This document shows, in pieces, positions 46,540 to 58,679 of a DNA stretch of 64,000 nucleotides. This DNA is from Diadophis punctatus similis (taxonomy: Eukaryota; Chordata; Lepidosauria; Squamata; Dipsadidae): contig JALIGW010000013.1 of assembly GCA_023053685.1 (NCBI GenBank), positions 15,486,001 through 15,550,000 of the forward strand, given 5' to 3'. How positions within the stretch are numbered: position 1 is the stretch's first letter; each line of letters starts with the position of its first letter. The notes beneath the pieces were generated by a model. The model made no database searches. It saw only the letters and a program-made list of their open reading frames with translations, and was not told where the DNA came from. The translations under genes were made by a program, and so were the position numbers.

Positions 46540-47605
46540 TGCAATAATTCCTAAAATGCTACATATGCAATTTTGAAATATTGAAATATGCTATATAAAT
46601 GTTACTTGCTTTATCAAGATCTGAGTCAATCATCCTATTCGCATTGACCTGTGGCTCCCATTGTTAGCAGCCATCTAGGGAGGGCAGTTAACTTTGTTCT
46701 GTACTCCCTCTTTTCCTATCACAGATGTGACATTGATGTAGGTTTATGTCAATCTTGCAGAGTATTCCAGACAAAACACACCCAGAAGTACTAGCTTTAA
46801 CTTTATAACATCCTCTTGCAAGTCTTACATCTCTGATCCATTGCCTTTACAGATGAAGAAACTAGGGGGAGACTCTTCTGAGTTGTATGCCAATCAACTC
46901 TTCTACAAGTTGCTTCTACAAGTTCAGCTGCCATTGCTTCTACAAGTTCAGCTGCTCCTTATCAGACTATTGTCTGGTCTGTGACTCTTCCTTGGTCCTC
47001 TAAGGTCCTTTCCACATTCCATTACAGTTTTCCTCCTGCGGTTTTAAAGTTTTCTTTTTTCCCTTTATGTTTCCTAGATGCTCCTTCTCCATTTATGCTG
47101 GTGTACAGTACTTGTTTTCATTACAGTCTAATTCCAAAAGTACATTGTCTACTTCACAGAAAAAGAAATGTTTCCTCAAGTGGTTACCAACATTTTTTTT
47201 AAAAAAAATACTCTTTTGTTCTCTGAACTGTGTCCTTTCCTTAAGCTATTCTTTTTAAAATAATATATCTATTGCTACACTTATTAATCACTTTTCTAGC
47301 CATTTCAGTTGAAAAATGTCATCTCCTGTTGCCATTGGGAGTGAAACTCTTGTATCTGAACAGTGATTGGAATGGTGGCTTGCTGGACATTAAAAGAGAA
47401 AAAGACAAAGCAGCGAGCTGAGGAAAACAAAAATATACAAAATACCATTTCTGCCTGGTTTCAGATCAGCAGCCTTTTATTTACAGTGTAAGTGTTATAA
47501 CCATTGTGCTATTATAACACTCTTAGTAAAGATACTTCTAGAAGACATCAGCATGGTAGTAAGAAAGACTTTATTTTAAAGTTAGTTGTTATGCCTACAC
47601 CTGCA
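46540..47605. other. No recognised feature
   Basis: A short direct duplication (gcttctacaagttcagctgc, near 46.91-46.95 kb) is visible; otherwise nothing. Confidence 0.5.
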
Positions 47606-47612
47606 CATGTAA

Positions 47613-47623
47613 ACACACACACA

Positions 47624-47664
<41 letters not shown>
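47613..47664. repeat. (AC)n microsatellite
   Basis: About 25 units in the left arm of the inverted repeat. Confidence 0.97.
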
Positions 47665-47666
<2 letters not shown>

Positions 47667-47786
47667 TCATATATATTCAAAGAGAGAGAGAGAGAAAAGA
47701 AAAATGTATAAATTCAATTCAGATTGAAATATCAAAATACACATGTATTTTGATACTTTAACCTGAATTGAATGTATACATTCCCC

Positions 47787-48005
47787 CCCTCTCTGTCTCT
47801 GTCTCTGTCTCTCTTTCTCTCTCTCTCTTTCTCTCTCTCTGTCTCTCTCTGTTTCTCTCTCTGTGTGTCTGTCTCTCTGTCTCTCTCTGTCTCTCTCTGT
47901 CTGTCTCTGTCTCTCTGTCTTTCTGTCTGTCTGTCTGTTGCTCTCTCTGTCTCTCTGTCTCTGTCTCTGTCTCTGTCTCTCTCTCTGTCTCTCTCTGTCT
48001 CTCTC

Positions 48006-48049
<44 letters not shown>
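47787..48049. repeat. (CT)n/(CTGT)n tract
   Basis: About 260 bp of CT with scattered GT. Overlapping long open frames of Ser/Leu/Val/Cys and Arg/Glu/Thr/Asp are artefacts. Confidence 0.97.
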
Positions 48050-48052
<3 letters not shown>

Positions 48053-48344
48053 ATATATGATAGTATGTACATATACATTCACACACAGACACATATATTC
48101 CTTTCCCCTGTGTGTGCGGGCGAGCACACACACACAGGTGGGAAAGGAAATAAAGATGGAAAGTTGCTTTCCAGGAAAGGAAAAAAGAATTGCCCCATGG
48201 GAAGATGTGGTAGCCTTCTGTGTGGACTGAATACTTTGCAAACTGTTGCCTAAGTGTTTTGCTTTGGACAGAACTTTCTTAAGCCATCAAGCTGGCATGA
48301 GCAGAGATCAAGGGCAATGTAAAAGTGCAATGCATTTATGCCCC

Positions 48345-48575
48345 TAGCCCTCAGTCTTCTTCCAGAAGCTGAAATTGTCTGGCAAACTTGTTTTCTTCCT
48401 TTTCTTTGATCCTTTCAAAAATTTCCTTCTGTGAAAAAGACCTTAGGCAAAACTCATGTTCTAACTTTATTTCATATTCTGCTGTTGGTGCATATGGCTG
48501 ATCACCAGTTTCAAGGTAATGAGAGACACACTGCAATTTCAAGGGTATATTGCAAACTCTTCGGCAAGGTAGATT
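48345..48575 (-). pseudogene. Unidentified exon-like open frame, minus strand
   Basis: The frame is open from 48620 to a stop at ~48351 and lacks an ATG (the nominal start is a TTG). A pyrimidine-rich stretch and 'cccttgaaattgcag' on the minus strand would make a splice acceptor just before CVSHYLETGDQPYAPTAEYE. After that come EIFERIKEKEENKF and the end QLLEED. The composition is charged and protein-like, unlike other frames nearby. It could be a terminal exon or an old retrocopy. I do not recognise the protein, and no neighbouring exon was found. Confidence 0.3.
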
Positions 48576-48639
48576 TAAAAAAAAACTTCTGATGAAGTTT
48601 TGCACAGAAACAAGAGCCAATAAACTTTATGACAAGCTT

Positions 48640-49915
48640 CCTTCTTTTTATTAGAACTCGCACAGGAGTACAACTCCATGTTTTCTATCCTAGATTTGTT
48701 CCAGCTTCTGTGAATTTACCTGACACTGCCAGGATAAAACACCCTCCACAACCCACGCACGCCTCTTTGAAGAAAAGACTGCTGACTCAGAAGCCATTTT
48801 TCATCCTCAGCTGCTGTTATCTACTGTTCGAAAACTTGATGAATATCAAAATGAATTTCAAGACAATACCCAGGAGCTGAATAAAGATGAAGATTGACTG
48901 ATGTGACTGACAGATAGCTGATATCCATTAGAGAGCCTATACACTGTAGTTATAGAGTAGAAGAACAGCACAATGCCCCTCACTAACCTATTTGCCAGAG
49001 TTTGGGTGGGCAAATTACAAGAATAGGAAAAAATAGCTTTCCTTTGGAAAATATTGGCTACTATGCTCATTCATCATTCACAATCACATCCAATCCAAGG
49101 ACATGCCAAGTCAACAATAAAGGGAGATGTCCTGATTGTATGACTAGCACCTCAGAATGCTTTCAGCTGTACTCATCCTCAAATTTTCAAGCTCTATGTA
49201 AATCCCTCCAATTTGCCTGTTCCTGAACTTAAATTAATGAGGTTTAGTGTAACATTTAGATCCTTAATGGAATGGTGTGGGTGGAAATTAAGAATCTGTT
49301 GGAAGGCATAAGATAACCCTTGGGCATAATATGAAGCTGGGAAGTGGTATGTTGTGTTGTATGGAAGCACAGCATCACCTTCAGAGATGATATGAAGATA
49401 GGAAGCAGCTTGCTATTGTGTTTCTATGCAGAAGGCTATTTATTTGAAATGTAGATACCACAAATCTTGTCCATTCTGCATCACATTAGGAAGAGTAAAA
49501 TAGCACAACACCAAAAATTATCACAAAGGAATTGAAAGCTCGTTGATATGAACTGTAACCCATAATCTATTTCCCTTATTTATCAGCATACGTAAATGCA
49601 ATACCAAAGCCCAAAATCACCAACCACAGAAAAAAAGAACATGACAATATAAATTATCAAAGAATGGAATTTAATGAGTGAATGGAGATGGCTCCAGTCG
49701 GTGAGCCCTTGACTATTATTCAATTTCATTGTGCCCAATTTTGCTATCTCCTTTCAACATTTCTGACAGATTCACCTGCTGAGAGTCTTCTTCATGGAGG
49801 TTGGTCCCTTAACAGTTTGGAACCAGGATAGCGGATAATTTCACCATTCAGCTCTCGTTCAGTACTAAGATTGTCAAAGGAGCTCCTCCTCTGGGTGCTA
49901 AGAACAATATACTGA
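48640..49915. other. No recognised feature
   Basis: No repeat or gene supported. Confidence 0.5.
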
Positions 49916-49919
49916 TATA

Positions 49920-50500
49920 CAGGGTTATTCAAAAAGAATGAACCGATTTCATGATGCATTCCTTCAGTTCTCAAGCATCGTCATGTAATGAGTCAGTGAC
50001 CATTTGAAAGAAGAGTTATCTAAGTTTTGAATGGCTGCCACAGGGGCGATGTAGTTGCATCGTTCTTCCAGCAACGTTCAGTTGTTTGTTTACCCTCGGA
50101 ATGGCGAGTCCTCAGGAAAAGGTGTTCTGCTTTGGGGAGCCCAAGACCTTGCTCTTTGTGCTTGGTCTGCGAGATCCCCAGACCTAACTGTGTGTGATTT
50201 TTTTCTTGTGGGGTTAAGTAAAAGATCACATTTATGTTCCACCACTACCCACTAACCTCGATGACCTTAAACAGTGATCAACTCAGTGGATTGTGATATG
50301 CTGATACGTGCCTGGGAGGAATTCTCTTATCGCATTGATGTTGCCCGTGCTGCAGGTGGTGACCACATTGAACACTTGTAAGACAGGAAATAAAAGTTGA
50401 TTGTGTGTAGAATACTTGTGACTTGGCTGGAGTTTTGTATTACTTTTCCTTATTAAAATATTGCGTCATGAAATCAGTTCATTCTTTTTGAATAACCCTG
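49920..50500 (+). mobile_element. Tc1/mariner-type transposon, internally deleted (581 bp)
   Basis: The left end (cagggttattcaaaaagaat, 49920 on) and right end (attctttttgaataaccctg, to 50500) are inverted repeats of ~39 bp with about two mismatches. TA dinucleotides flank both sides (49918-49919 and 50501-50502). Inside, frame-broken transposase pieces survive: ARSPDLTVCDFFL, then a block reading like DLKQ...DMLIRAWEEFSYRIDVARAAGGDHIEHL in pieces. This matches the C-terminus of an IS630/Tc1/mariner transposase. Two thirds or more of the transposase is missing, so it is non-autonomous. The high similarity of the two ends suggests modest age. Confidence 0.92.
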
Positions 50501-51044
50501 TATTATGGCTCCTTATGTGGGCCTTCTCTGTGTGCTGTCTGGATGGTCCTTCTCTACCCTCATTTAAATACCTGTCTTCTCAGCCAGGTCTTTCCTTCAT
50601 TAAAATTGTGTGGATGATTTCTGCCCTTCCCCGTGCTTTCCCTTCTACCAACATTTTAAATGGTGTGTAGAATGTGTTCTATTAATAATATTTTCAACTT
50701 ACAGTTGTATACAGTTATATTTAGAAACTAAGGTGGAAAACTGTGGATCAAGGAAGAGATCCAGAAAACAAAAGGGCAACTTTTTAAAAAGCTAGAATCT
50801 TATCTATCAGCTGAACAGGGCTGAATTCAAGGATTTTAGTGTGGTTTCTAAAATCTAACTACCTTAGAAGTGCTTCCAGTTCTGATGTTTCATCCACTTA
50901 ACCATTTCAGAAGAAAGAATGCAATTCAACTAACTTAGTGTACACCCAATGTTTTAAGTATACAAGTAAATATAAGGATTCCTAACCCTCCCCCCTCTAC
51001 TCCATTATATCAGAATATTTTTCACCTGTGAAAATCTTGTACAA

Positions 51045-51297
51045 AGCAGAACAAGAAACTGTGGATGTAAACTAATTAAGGAGAAGTTCAACCTAGAAAT
51101 GAGAAGAAATTTTCTAACAGTTAGATGAAATAATAAGTGGAACGGCTTGTCTTCAGAAGTTGGTCCAACATTGGAAGTTTTTAAGAAGAGATTGGACAAT
51201 CGCTTGTCTGAAATGTTATACTGTCTACTGTTTGAGCGGGGGCTTGGATTAGAAGACCTCCAAGGCCCCTTCCAATTCTATTATTCTGTTAAAACAG
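51045..51297 (+). pseudogene. CR1 LINE 3' end
   Basis: It begins in the C-terminal coding block (antisense of none; 'gaagttcaacctagaaatga', 'agaaattttctaacagttag') with an internal deletion. It continues through 'ttaagaagagattggacaat' to 'ttggattagaagacctccaa' and 'ccttccaattctattattct'. 5' truncated; no catalytic domain. Confidence 0.85.
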
Positions 51298-51337
51298 TAC
51301 ACATGACTTTTCAAAAGGGTATGGTATGTCTTAGAAG

Positions 51338-51605
51338 ACATACAAACTGAGGCAGACATGTTCGAAAGGCTAACAAGTTTATTCAGCTCAAGGTAAATGC
51401 TAACAGTGAAAGCGCTAGCCATTCTGCTTAGCGCGGCACGCTCAGGCTAACAGAGAGCCGCAAAGTCAGTACCCTTGACAGCTCCTTATATAGTCGAGCC
51501 AGAACGGCTGTGACCAATCAGCTTGCAGCAGCAGCCCAGTTTCAGCTGAGGACCTGAGGGAAGCCTGGACGCAACAGGGTAGATCCCCCAAGTGTTCATT
51601 TCCTT
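51338..51605 (-). mobile_element. Probable LTR (solo or partial), minus strand
   Basis: On the minus strand the order is a CCAAT-type element ('gctgattggtcac'), a TATA box (ctatataaggagctg), a GC-rich R-like block with 'gcgtgccgcgctaagc', and an aataaa signal followed by 'cttgttagcctttcgaacat'. This is promoter and polyadenylation order typical of an LTR. Exact termini, target duplication and primer site were not found. It is CpG-richer than its surroundings. Confidence 0.55.
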
Positions 51606-51609
51606 TTCA

Positions 51610-53135
51610 AAAGCTTGATTGCAAATCACAGAATATCTGAGCTTTCATTTGGAAGTTCTGTTTCTATTTTGTAATGTAAATGTTATGCATTTAAGATGGA
51701 ATAAAGAAAGTTTGATGTTGTTATTCTGTTTGAATTGCCATAGGACCAGGGAAATTACTTTTTATGCTGGCTCACCTTGATATTTTACTATCAGTAGGCT
51801 GGAGAGTAAATTTTAAAATACACTTATGAGAGATCAGGTTTGCCTTTATGTCTCAGAGGAGCGTGTGATCCTGAATTAATTTTTTTATTAAATTGCTGCA
51901 TTTTCTTGAGATATTCATCCCACTCCATTTTTGACCAACAAGCCAGATCATTCTGATATATTTTTTTTGCTTCCATTTTTATTGGCACACAAAGCTACAG
52001 CTGTTTTGTTAGTCTGGCCAATATTTATGCTGTGGCTTGTTCAGTCTGACCAAATGAGCCATTAGGAACTGGGTTAATGACAAATTATTTAAGCCTCAGG
52101 ATTTTTCAGGATCCAAAGTTTGATAGGATCTTGCCACACATCTTGTTTTACTTTGTTATATTCTTATTCTGAATATGAATGACCCTAATAAAGAGTTGAC
52201 TATATTTTGTAAGTATTGTAACTATTTTTGTAAGCTAATTTCTATGCCTTTATTTTGGTGTTATTGGCAAACAACTGTCAGCTAAGAAATAACCAGCTAA
52301 TTAAGCCTTTCTTGTTGGAAATTATGGAAATGTTTTTGCCATTTCTAGAAGGAATCACAGTGCCTAAAGCATGAAGTCCACCAATCTCACAAAACCTTTT
52401 TTTTTAACAAAAATATTCCAGGCAACACTTAAGCCCTGATTCTAAAGGCATATTTTGAAGTGTGTCTGTGTCCCACCATTTCCCGCAAAATAAAGACAAA
52501 AGCAAACTTAAGATTTAAATAACATTCTATGGAGTTATTTCATTAGTGTGTGCAATGGAAACATAAGTTTTGTAATTGTCTCCCTACAGCAAGGAAACCA
52601 TTTTGTGATAGCTTTCACAACATGTTTCCATAGCTAAAAGCACCCCTCACGCCAAAAATATTGCTTTACTCCTACTTTAGTTTTTTTTTTAAATAAACTT
52701 TTGTGGCTGTTTAGGGTTGTTAGGCTTTCTATGAATATGTTTTCAAGGCACATTTTTTCTATGCTTATCCCTACGTACAGTCATGTGATCACCAACACAC
52801 CAAGGAATACTGGTGACAGGCAATGAAAATGCTTTGATCCCTTCTGACCTCCTGATCATACCTTTTCTCAGATCCGCTCCAGATTGGGAAATCTAAAAAA
52901 TGTAATCCATTTTCTAGTTTTGATGGGGTTTTAGAGGAGAAAATATGCTGTAGAGATCAATTTGAGATCCTTGGTCCACCCACTTTTAAAAGAAAGGCCT
53001 TGACATGACACTTAAACCTGGTATAGACTTTCAGCCAAAGGAAGTTGTACACTACTGGTGTAAATTACTTCCACCCCCTCCACCCCCACCCCCAGTAAAA
53101 CCCAATAGAAAGAAGCAGCTGCACAGTTGGAATGT
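51610..53135. other. No recognised feature
   Basis: AT-rich; nothing supported. Confidence 0.5.
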
Positions 53136-53139
53136 TTTG

Positions 53140-53585
53140 GCTTTCTTACGTATCTTGTGTAGCTTCTTCTCTGCCAATATTACACTGCTAACCAGAGCAT
53201 ACAAAACATTTGTTAGACCAATTCTAACAATACAATACATGAGTACATAATAAATTCAAACTTAATGTAAACCGCTCCAAACTTGACTGCAGAAAATACG
53301 ACTTCAGCAACAGAGTGATCAATGCCTTGAATGCACTACCCGACTCTGTGGTTTCTTCCCCAAACCCCAAAAACTTTAACCTTAGACTGTCTACAGTAGA
53401 CCTCTCCCCATTTCTAAGAGGTCTGTAAGGGGCGTGCATAAGCGCATCACTGTGCCTACCTTCTACTGTCCTATTGTCCTCTTTTATCGGAACTTTTTAC
53501 TTATGTTATGGTTATACAAACAACTACCATCCTGTACATGTTTGACAAATAAATAAAATAAATAAATAAAATAAAAATAATACTT
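53140..53585 (+). pseudogene. CR1/L3-type LINE 3' end, plus strand
   Basis: The frame near 53.18 kb reads TRAYKTFVRPIL. After a deletion comes 'tgcagaaaatacgacttcag' (recurring antisense at 33.9 and 42.38 kb), then a 3' UTR with 'aggggcgtgcataagcgcat' and 'gtacatgtttgacaaataaa' plus (AATA)n. It is the same family as the long copy at 41.75-44.1 kb, and it supplies that copy's true 3' end for comparison. Confidence 0.85.
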
Positions 53586-53721
53586 TTGAGCAGCAACTGT
53601 GTATGCAAAAAGATTTTGGAGGCAGCATGCTAGTGTTGTATTTTTCACATCATCTGAGTATGAAGGAGAACTTTTTTCTTAAATAAGGAATATTTTATTT
53701 GCCTTGTTGCTACTGAATATA

Positions 53722-54218
53722 CCGTATTTTTTGGTGTATAAGATGCACCTTTTTCCTCCCTAAAAGTGGCTGAAAATTTGGGTGCGTCTTATACTCTGAA
53801 TGTAGCTTTTTCGGAGCTTTTTTCCCAGCCGTAACTAGGTGCTAACGATATTCCCAGCTCTTACCTTGCAGGCTTTTTCATTGTTACTCTCTCCAAAGAA
53901 TGTTTTTCCAGCCCTAAGTCTTTGCAGGGTTTTTTTCATTGCTCTACTTGCTCAGAATAAGTTTTTTTTCTAGCCCTAACCAGGTGCTAACGATCTTCCC
54001 AGCTCTTACTGGCTTGCAGGCTCTTTCATTGTTACTCTCTCTGAAGAAGGTTTTTTAAAGTCCTAACCAGGGGATAAAATAATGTGCTGAAGCTGTCCAG
54101 ACTAAGGACGTTAGCCAGATGAATACTTGGTAGGCAGATTTCCCCCCCCCCCTATTTTCCTCCCCAAAAACTAAGGTGCGTCTTATATTCCGGTGCGTCT
54201 TATACTCCAAAAATACGG
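53722..54218. mobile_element. TA-flanked MITE (ccgtattttttggtgtat ends)
   Basis: The left end ccgtattttttggtgtataa and right end ttatactccaaaaatacgg are inverted repeats, followed inward on both sides by 'gcgtctta'-type blocks. TA lies on both sides (53720-53721 and 54219-54220), the Tc1/mariner-type target. The interior holds three related ~100-bp units (gtgctaacgatcttcccagc, gctctttcattgttactctc). No transposase. Confidence 0.88.
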
Positions 54219-54224
54219 TAATTA

Positions 54225-54730
54225 TATTTTCTGCAGTTTCTTTGATTTTTATCACTGGAGAACATCTAAAATATTAAGGATTGTTCACAGACATTAATAT
54301 GAGCAAACATGATGCAAGTTTATGATAAATTCCCAAAATGCACATAGATATGTAACAAAGTTTGAATGCATTCTAAAGTGCTTAGTCCTTAAGCTGCAAG
54401 AGAAATATGGGAATATTATTTTCCTCATTTATACATTTCTGTTGTTGTCAATAAGCACATGTTTTCACATATTATGTGTGGATTACCATACAAAATTACA
54501 GTGTTGGATTTTCAGTACTGTACTTACCACTGCATTTGCATCTTTAGGTTTCGTGACTTCCTCTCTCATTCTGAACTATTCTTCTTAGACTAAAGTGCAG
54601 TTTAAAGATTCCATCTGGGAAGGAAAAGCCGGGCATGCAAAACACCATTTTGTTACAATAGACCTCTTTCTTGTTTATGATATGTTTCCTATTGCATTTC
54701 AGAATCTCTGTGCTTGAGATTTTAGAAGTT
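54225..54730. other. No recognised feature
   Basis: AT-rich spacer. Confidence 0.5.
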
Positions 54731-54792
54731 TTAGAAGTGTGGCCTTACCAAGGCATTATAAAGTGGAATTAACACTTCGCGTGATCTTGATT

Positions 54793-56045
<1,253 letters not shown>

Positions 56046-56047
56046 CA

Positions 56048-56182
56048 GAATAATAGAATTCAAAGGACCTTGGAGGTCTTCTAATCCAACCCCCTGCTCA
56101 AGCAGGAGATCCTATACTAATTCAGAGACGTGGCTGTCCAGTCTTTTCTTAAAAGCCTCCAGTGATGGCAAGCCTTCAGAAT
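56048..56182 (-). mobile_element. CR1 LINE 3' scrap, minus strand
   Basis: 'aaaggaccttggaggtcttc' to 'aaaagcctccagtgatggca' is the last ~130 bp of an older CR1 copy. It stops where the AAC tract of the next CR1 begins, so the second copy may have inserted into it or next to it. Confidence 0.8.
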
Positions 56183-56189
56183 TTGAATT

Positions 56190-56190
56190 T

Positions 56191-56230
<40 letters not shown>

Positions 56231-56231
56231 G
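56190..56231. repeat. (AAC)n tail of CR1 (= GTT on the minus strand)
   Basis: About 13 units at the 3' end of the following minus-strand CR1. Confidence 0.95.
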
Positions 56232-56655
56232 AGTTGGAACGGACCTTGGAGGTCTTCTAGTCCAATCCTCTGCTTAGGCAGGAAACCCTACACTACTTCA
56301 GACAAATGGTTATCCAACATCTTCTTAAAAACTTCCAATGGTGGAGCATTCACAACTTCTGGAGGCAAGCTATTCCACTGATTAATTGTTCTAACTGTCA
56401 GGAAACTCCTTAGTTCTAAGTTGCTTCTCTCCTTGTTTAGTTTCCACCCATTGCTTCTTGTTCTACCCTCAGGTGCTTTGGAGAATAGTTTGATTCCCTC
56501 TTCTTTGTGGCAATCCCTGAGATATTGGAGCACTGCTATCATGTCTCCCCTAATCCTTCTTTTCATTAAACTAGACATACCCAGTTCCTGCAACCGTTCT
56601 TCATATGTTTTAGCCTCCAGTCGCCTAATCATCTTTGTTGCTCTTCTCTGTTTGT
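56232..56655 (-). pseudogene. CR1 LINE 3' end, minus strand
   Basis: The frame 56632-56288 reads MIRRLEAKTYEERLQELGMS, RGDMIAVLQYLRDCHKEEGI and VFKKMLDNHLSEVV and is open to the natural stop, with a small in-frame loss near 'RSFLTVRT'. Same young family as 15.3 and 54.8 kb. It is truncated 5' at 'cagagaagagcaacaaagat'. Confidence 0.93.
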
Positions 56656-56659
56656 TTAT

Positions 56660-57675
56660 TTCTACAATCCACCTTTAGTTTAAAACTCTGATGTTCTTTT
56701 GTGGTTTAACTTTAAAGCCAGCATTCTTTCTGCCTTCATCCAATGGCAGAAATGGAATGGAAATTGTATAGGATCTTGGAAAATTTTCATTTCCAATGGC
56801 CTCCTATAATACAATGCAATGATACAAAAGAAGAAAAGAAGCATTTATTTGCCTTTCCTATAGCTTCTTCACTACCTCCCTTCCCGCCCTGTTCCTGAAT
56901 AAAAATAAGGAAAGCGAATGCAAGTTGAAGATTAAAGACAGAAAAGACAGGCACTTAATTGATTTAAGATCAAGTTTTCATTTTTTTATTTTGAAAAAGG
57001 TTTTCTTTTCTTTCTTTCTTTTTTGAACGTGTTCCAATTTAATCCACAGAAAGCTTTGAATATCTTACTGAAGTTTCACTTCAGGCGATTGGGCCAGAAA
57101 AAGCATGCATGATTGTAAATTAAATAGTGTGAGCTGAAACCTGAAAAATTCTCCATAGAGATCTTCCTAGAAACTTACCTGGTGTTGGGCAAATCTATTT
57201 TATTCTCTCTGCAATTTTAATTCTTTCAAATCTCTGCCAATGTCTTTTCAGTGAGCTTAAACTCAGAGTTATTTTTAGGTCTCATAACTACAGTGTTACC
57301 TTTTATTGCTTTTAAGGTATTTTATATGAACAATTGTTTCACTATACTGTTTTTTTAATTGGTGCAGCATTGTGTGAAACATATTAGCTATGGGGTGATG
57401 GTAGAAGTAAATAAACAAATAAGTGCATTAAGGACAGGCAAACTGCTTCCTAAGGCTTATATTTCCAAAAGAGACATTCTGTTTTGTTGGGTTTTAAACA
57501 TTCGTGAGATAATGTACCTATAAGGATTTGAGCATTGGAGCCATGATTAGTAAATGTTAAGTAATATCATTGCTTTGCTTTGAAATAATGAGTTTCCACT
57601 TATTCTTCTTCAATTTGTTTATTTGTCTCTTTTGTAGTACTCAAATACATTAAGGACAGCTATATTATTACAATG
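56660..57675. other. No recognised feature
   Basis: AT-rich; no supported content. Confidence 0.5.
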
Positions 57676-57685
57676 CGCTCTACAT

Positions 57686-58240
57686 CAGGGGTCCCCAATC
57701 CTTGGGCCATGGCCTGTCCGAAACCAGGCCACGGGAGAGATGAGCAAGTGCGTGCATGTGAAGCTCCACTCATGCAAGTGCTGGGCAAGAGCATGCACAT
57801 CAGTGGTGGGATTCAAAATTTTTTACTACTGTTCTGTGGGCGTGGCTTGGCTTGGTGGGCATGGCAGGGGAAGAATATTGTAAAATCTCCATTTCCTCCC
57901 CACTCCAGGGGAAAGTTACTGCAAAATCCCCATTTCCTCCCGATCAGCTGGGACTTGGGAGGCAGAGAATAGATGGGGGCGGAGCCAATCAGAGGTTGTA
58001 TTTACCAGTTCTCCGAACTATTCAAAATTTCCGCTACCGGTTCTCCAGAACTGATCAGAACCTGCTGAATCCCACTTCTGATGCGCATGCACCTGAAGCG
58101 CCATTCATGTGAGTGGAGGGTGCACCCACCCACCACTTACACAAATGGAGCTGTGTATGTGCGCATGCATCTGCCGCTATCACATACACACACACACACG
58201 CCAGGCCAGACTGCCAAGCTGAAAAGGTTGGGGACCATTG
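57686..58240. mobile_element. hAT-type transposon (caggggtccccaa ends), host of a nested element
   Basis: The left end caggggtccccaatccttgg and right end aaggttggggaccattg are imperfect inverted repeats. Flanks ctctacat (57678-57685) and ctcttcgt (58241-58248) agree at 6 of 8 positions. It is interrupted at 57801-58080 by another element, leaving ~275 bp of its own sequence. Non-coding. Confidence 0.8.
57801..58080. mobile_element. Nested hAT-type MITE (cagtggtgggattc ends)
   Basis: The ends cagtggtgggattcaaaa and gaatcccacttctg are inverted repeats. Flanks atgcacat (57793-57800) and atgcgcat (58081-58088) match at 7 of 8, the difference being a CpG/CA change. The interior has 'ggcgtggcttggcttggtgg' and two copies of a ~30-bp unit near 57.88-57.95 kb (aatctccatttcctccccac). 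It lies wholly inside the 57686-58240 element. Confidence 0.88.
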
Positions 58241-58589
58241 CTCTTCGTTACATCAATGTGCTCTATTTGTGACTACCTGTGAAGACTATTCAGAAGGTAC
58301 AATTGATACAGAATGCCATGGTGTAGATAGTTTTTGCTGCTCCAGGATGCACATGTAACACTGCTGTTGCACAAGCTGCATTGATGCTGGTTTGCTTCTG
58401 TGTCCAATCCAAGATGTTTCTTGTCATTGGAAGAGCATTAAAACCTGACTCTGCTCATTGGCTTGGCGTCCTGACGTGGTGGTCTTTGTTGGAGGTGGCT
58501 GGTGGACTAATAGTGCTATCACCCCATTGTTGTTGCTTTTGGTTTTCAAGTTTTGTACCTAATATTGTTAATATTTCATTACTGTAATA

Positions 58590-58678
58590 TTTATGATTTT
58601 GATTGTAAGCCACTCAAAAGAGTCAGTCTGTAAAGTGATGTGGGTGGCATATAAATTTAATAAATAAATAAATATAGT
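58590..58678 (+). mobile_element. LINE 3' end (L2-like) with (AATA)n
   Basis: 'gtaagccactcaaaagagtc' and 'gtgggtggcatataaattta', then (AATA)n, the common squamate L2-like end. Confidence 0.55.
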
Positions 58679-58679
58679 A

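Larger units (their letters stand above)
47606..48105. repeat. Large inverted repeat with AC and CT/GA microsatellites in its arms
   Basis: The centre is at 47742/47743 (atcaaaataca-ca-tgtattttgat). Going outward, each step on the left has its complement on the right. Left: 'attcaattcagattgaaata', a GA run, 'actatcatatatattc' (47663-47678), an AC run. Right: 'cctgaattgaatgtatacat', a ~280-bp CT/GT-rich run, 'gaatatatatgatagt' (48049-48064), 'cattcacacacagacac'. The arms are unequal because the CT tract expanded on the right only. Confidence 0.8.

Noticed and set aside
47667..48253. Overlapping long Ser/Leu and Arg/Glu frames
   Set aside because: Produced by the CT/GA tract; present in several frames at once, as expected of a dinucleotide repeat.
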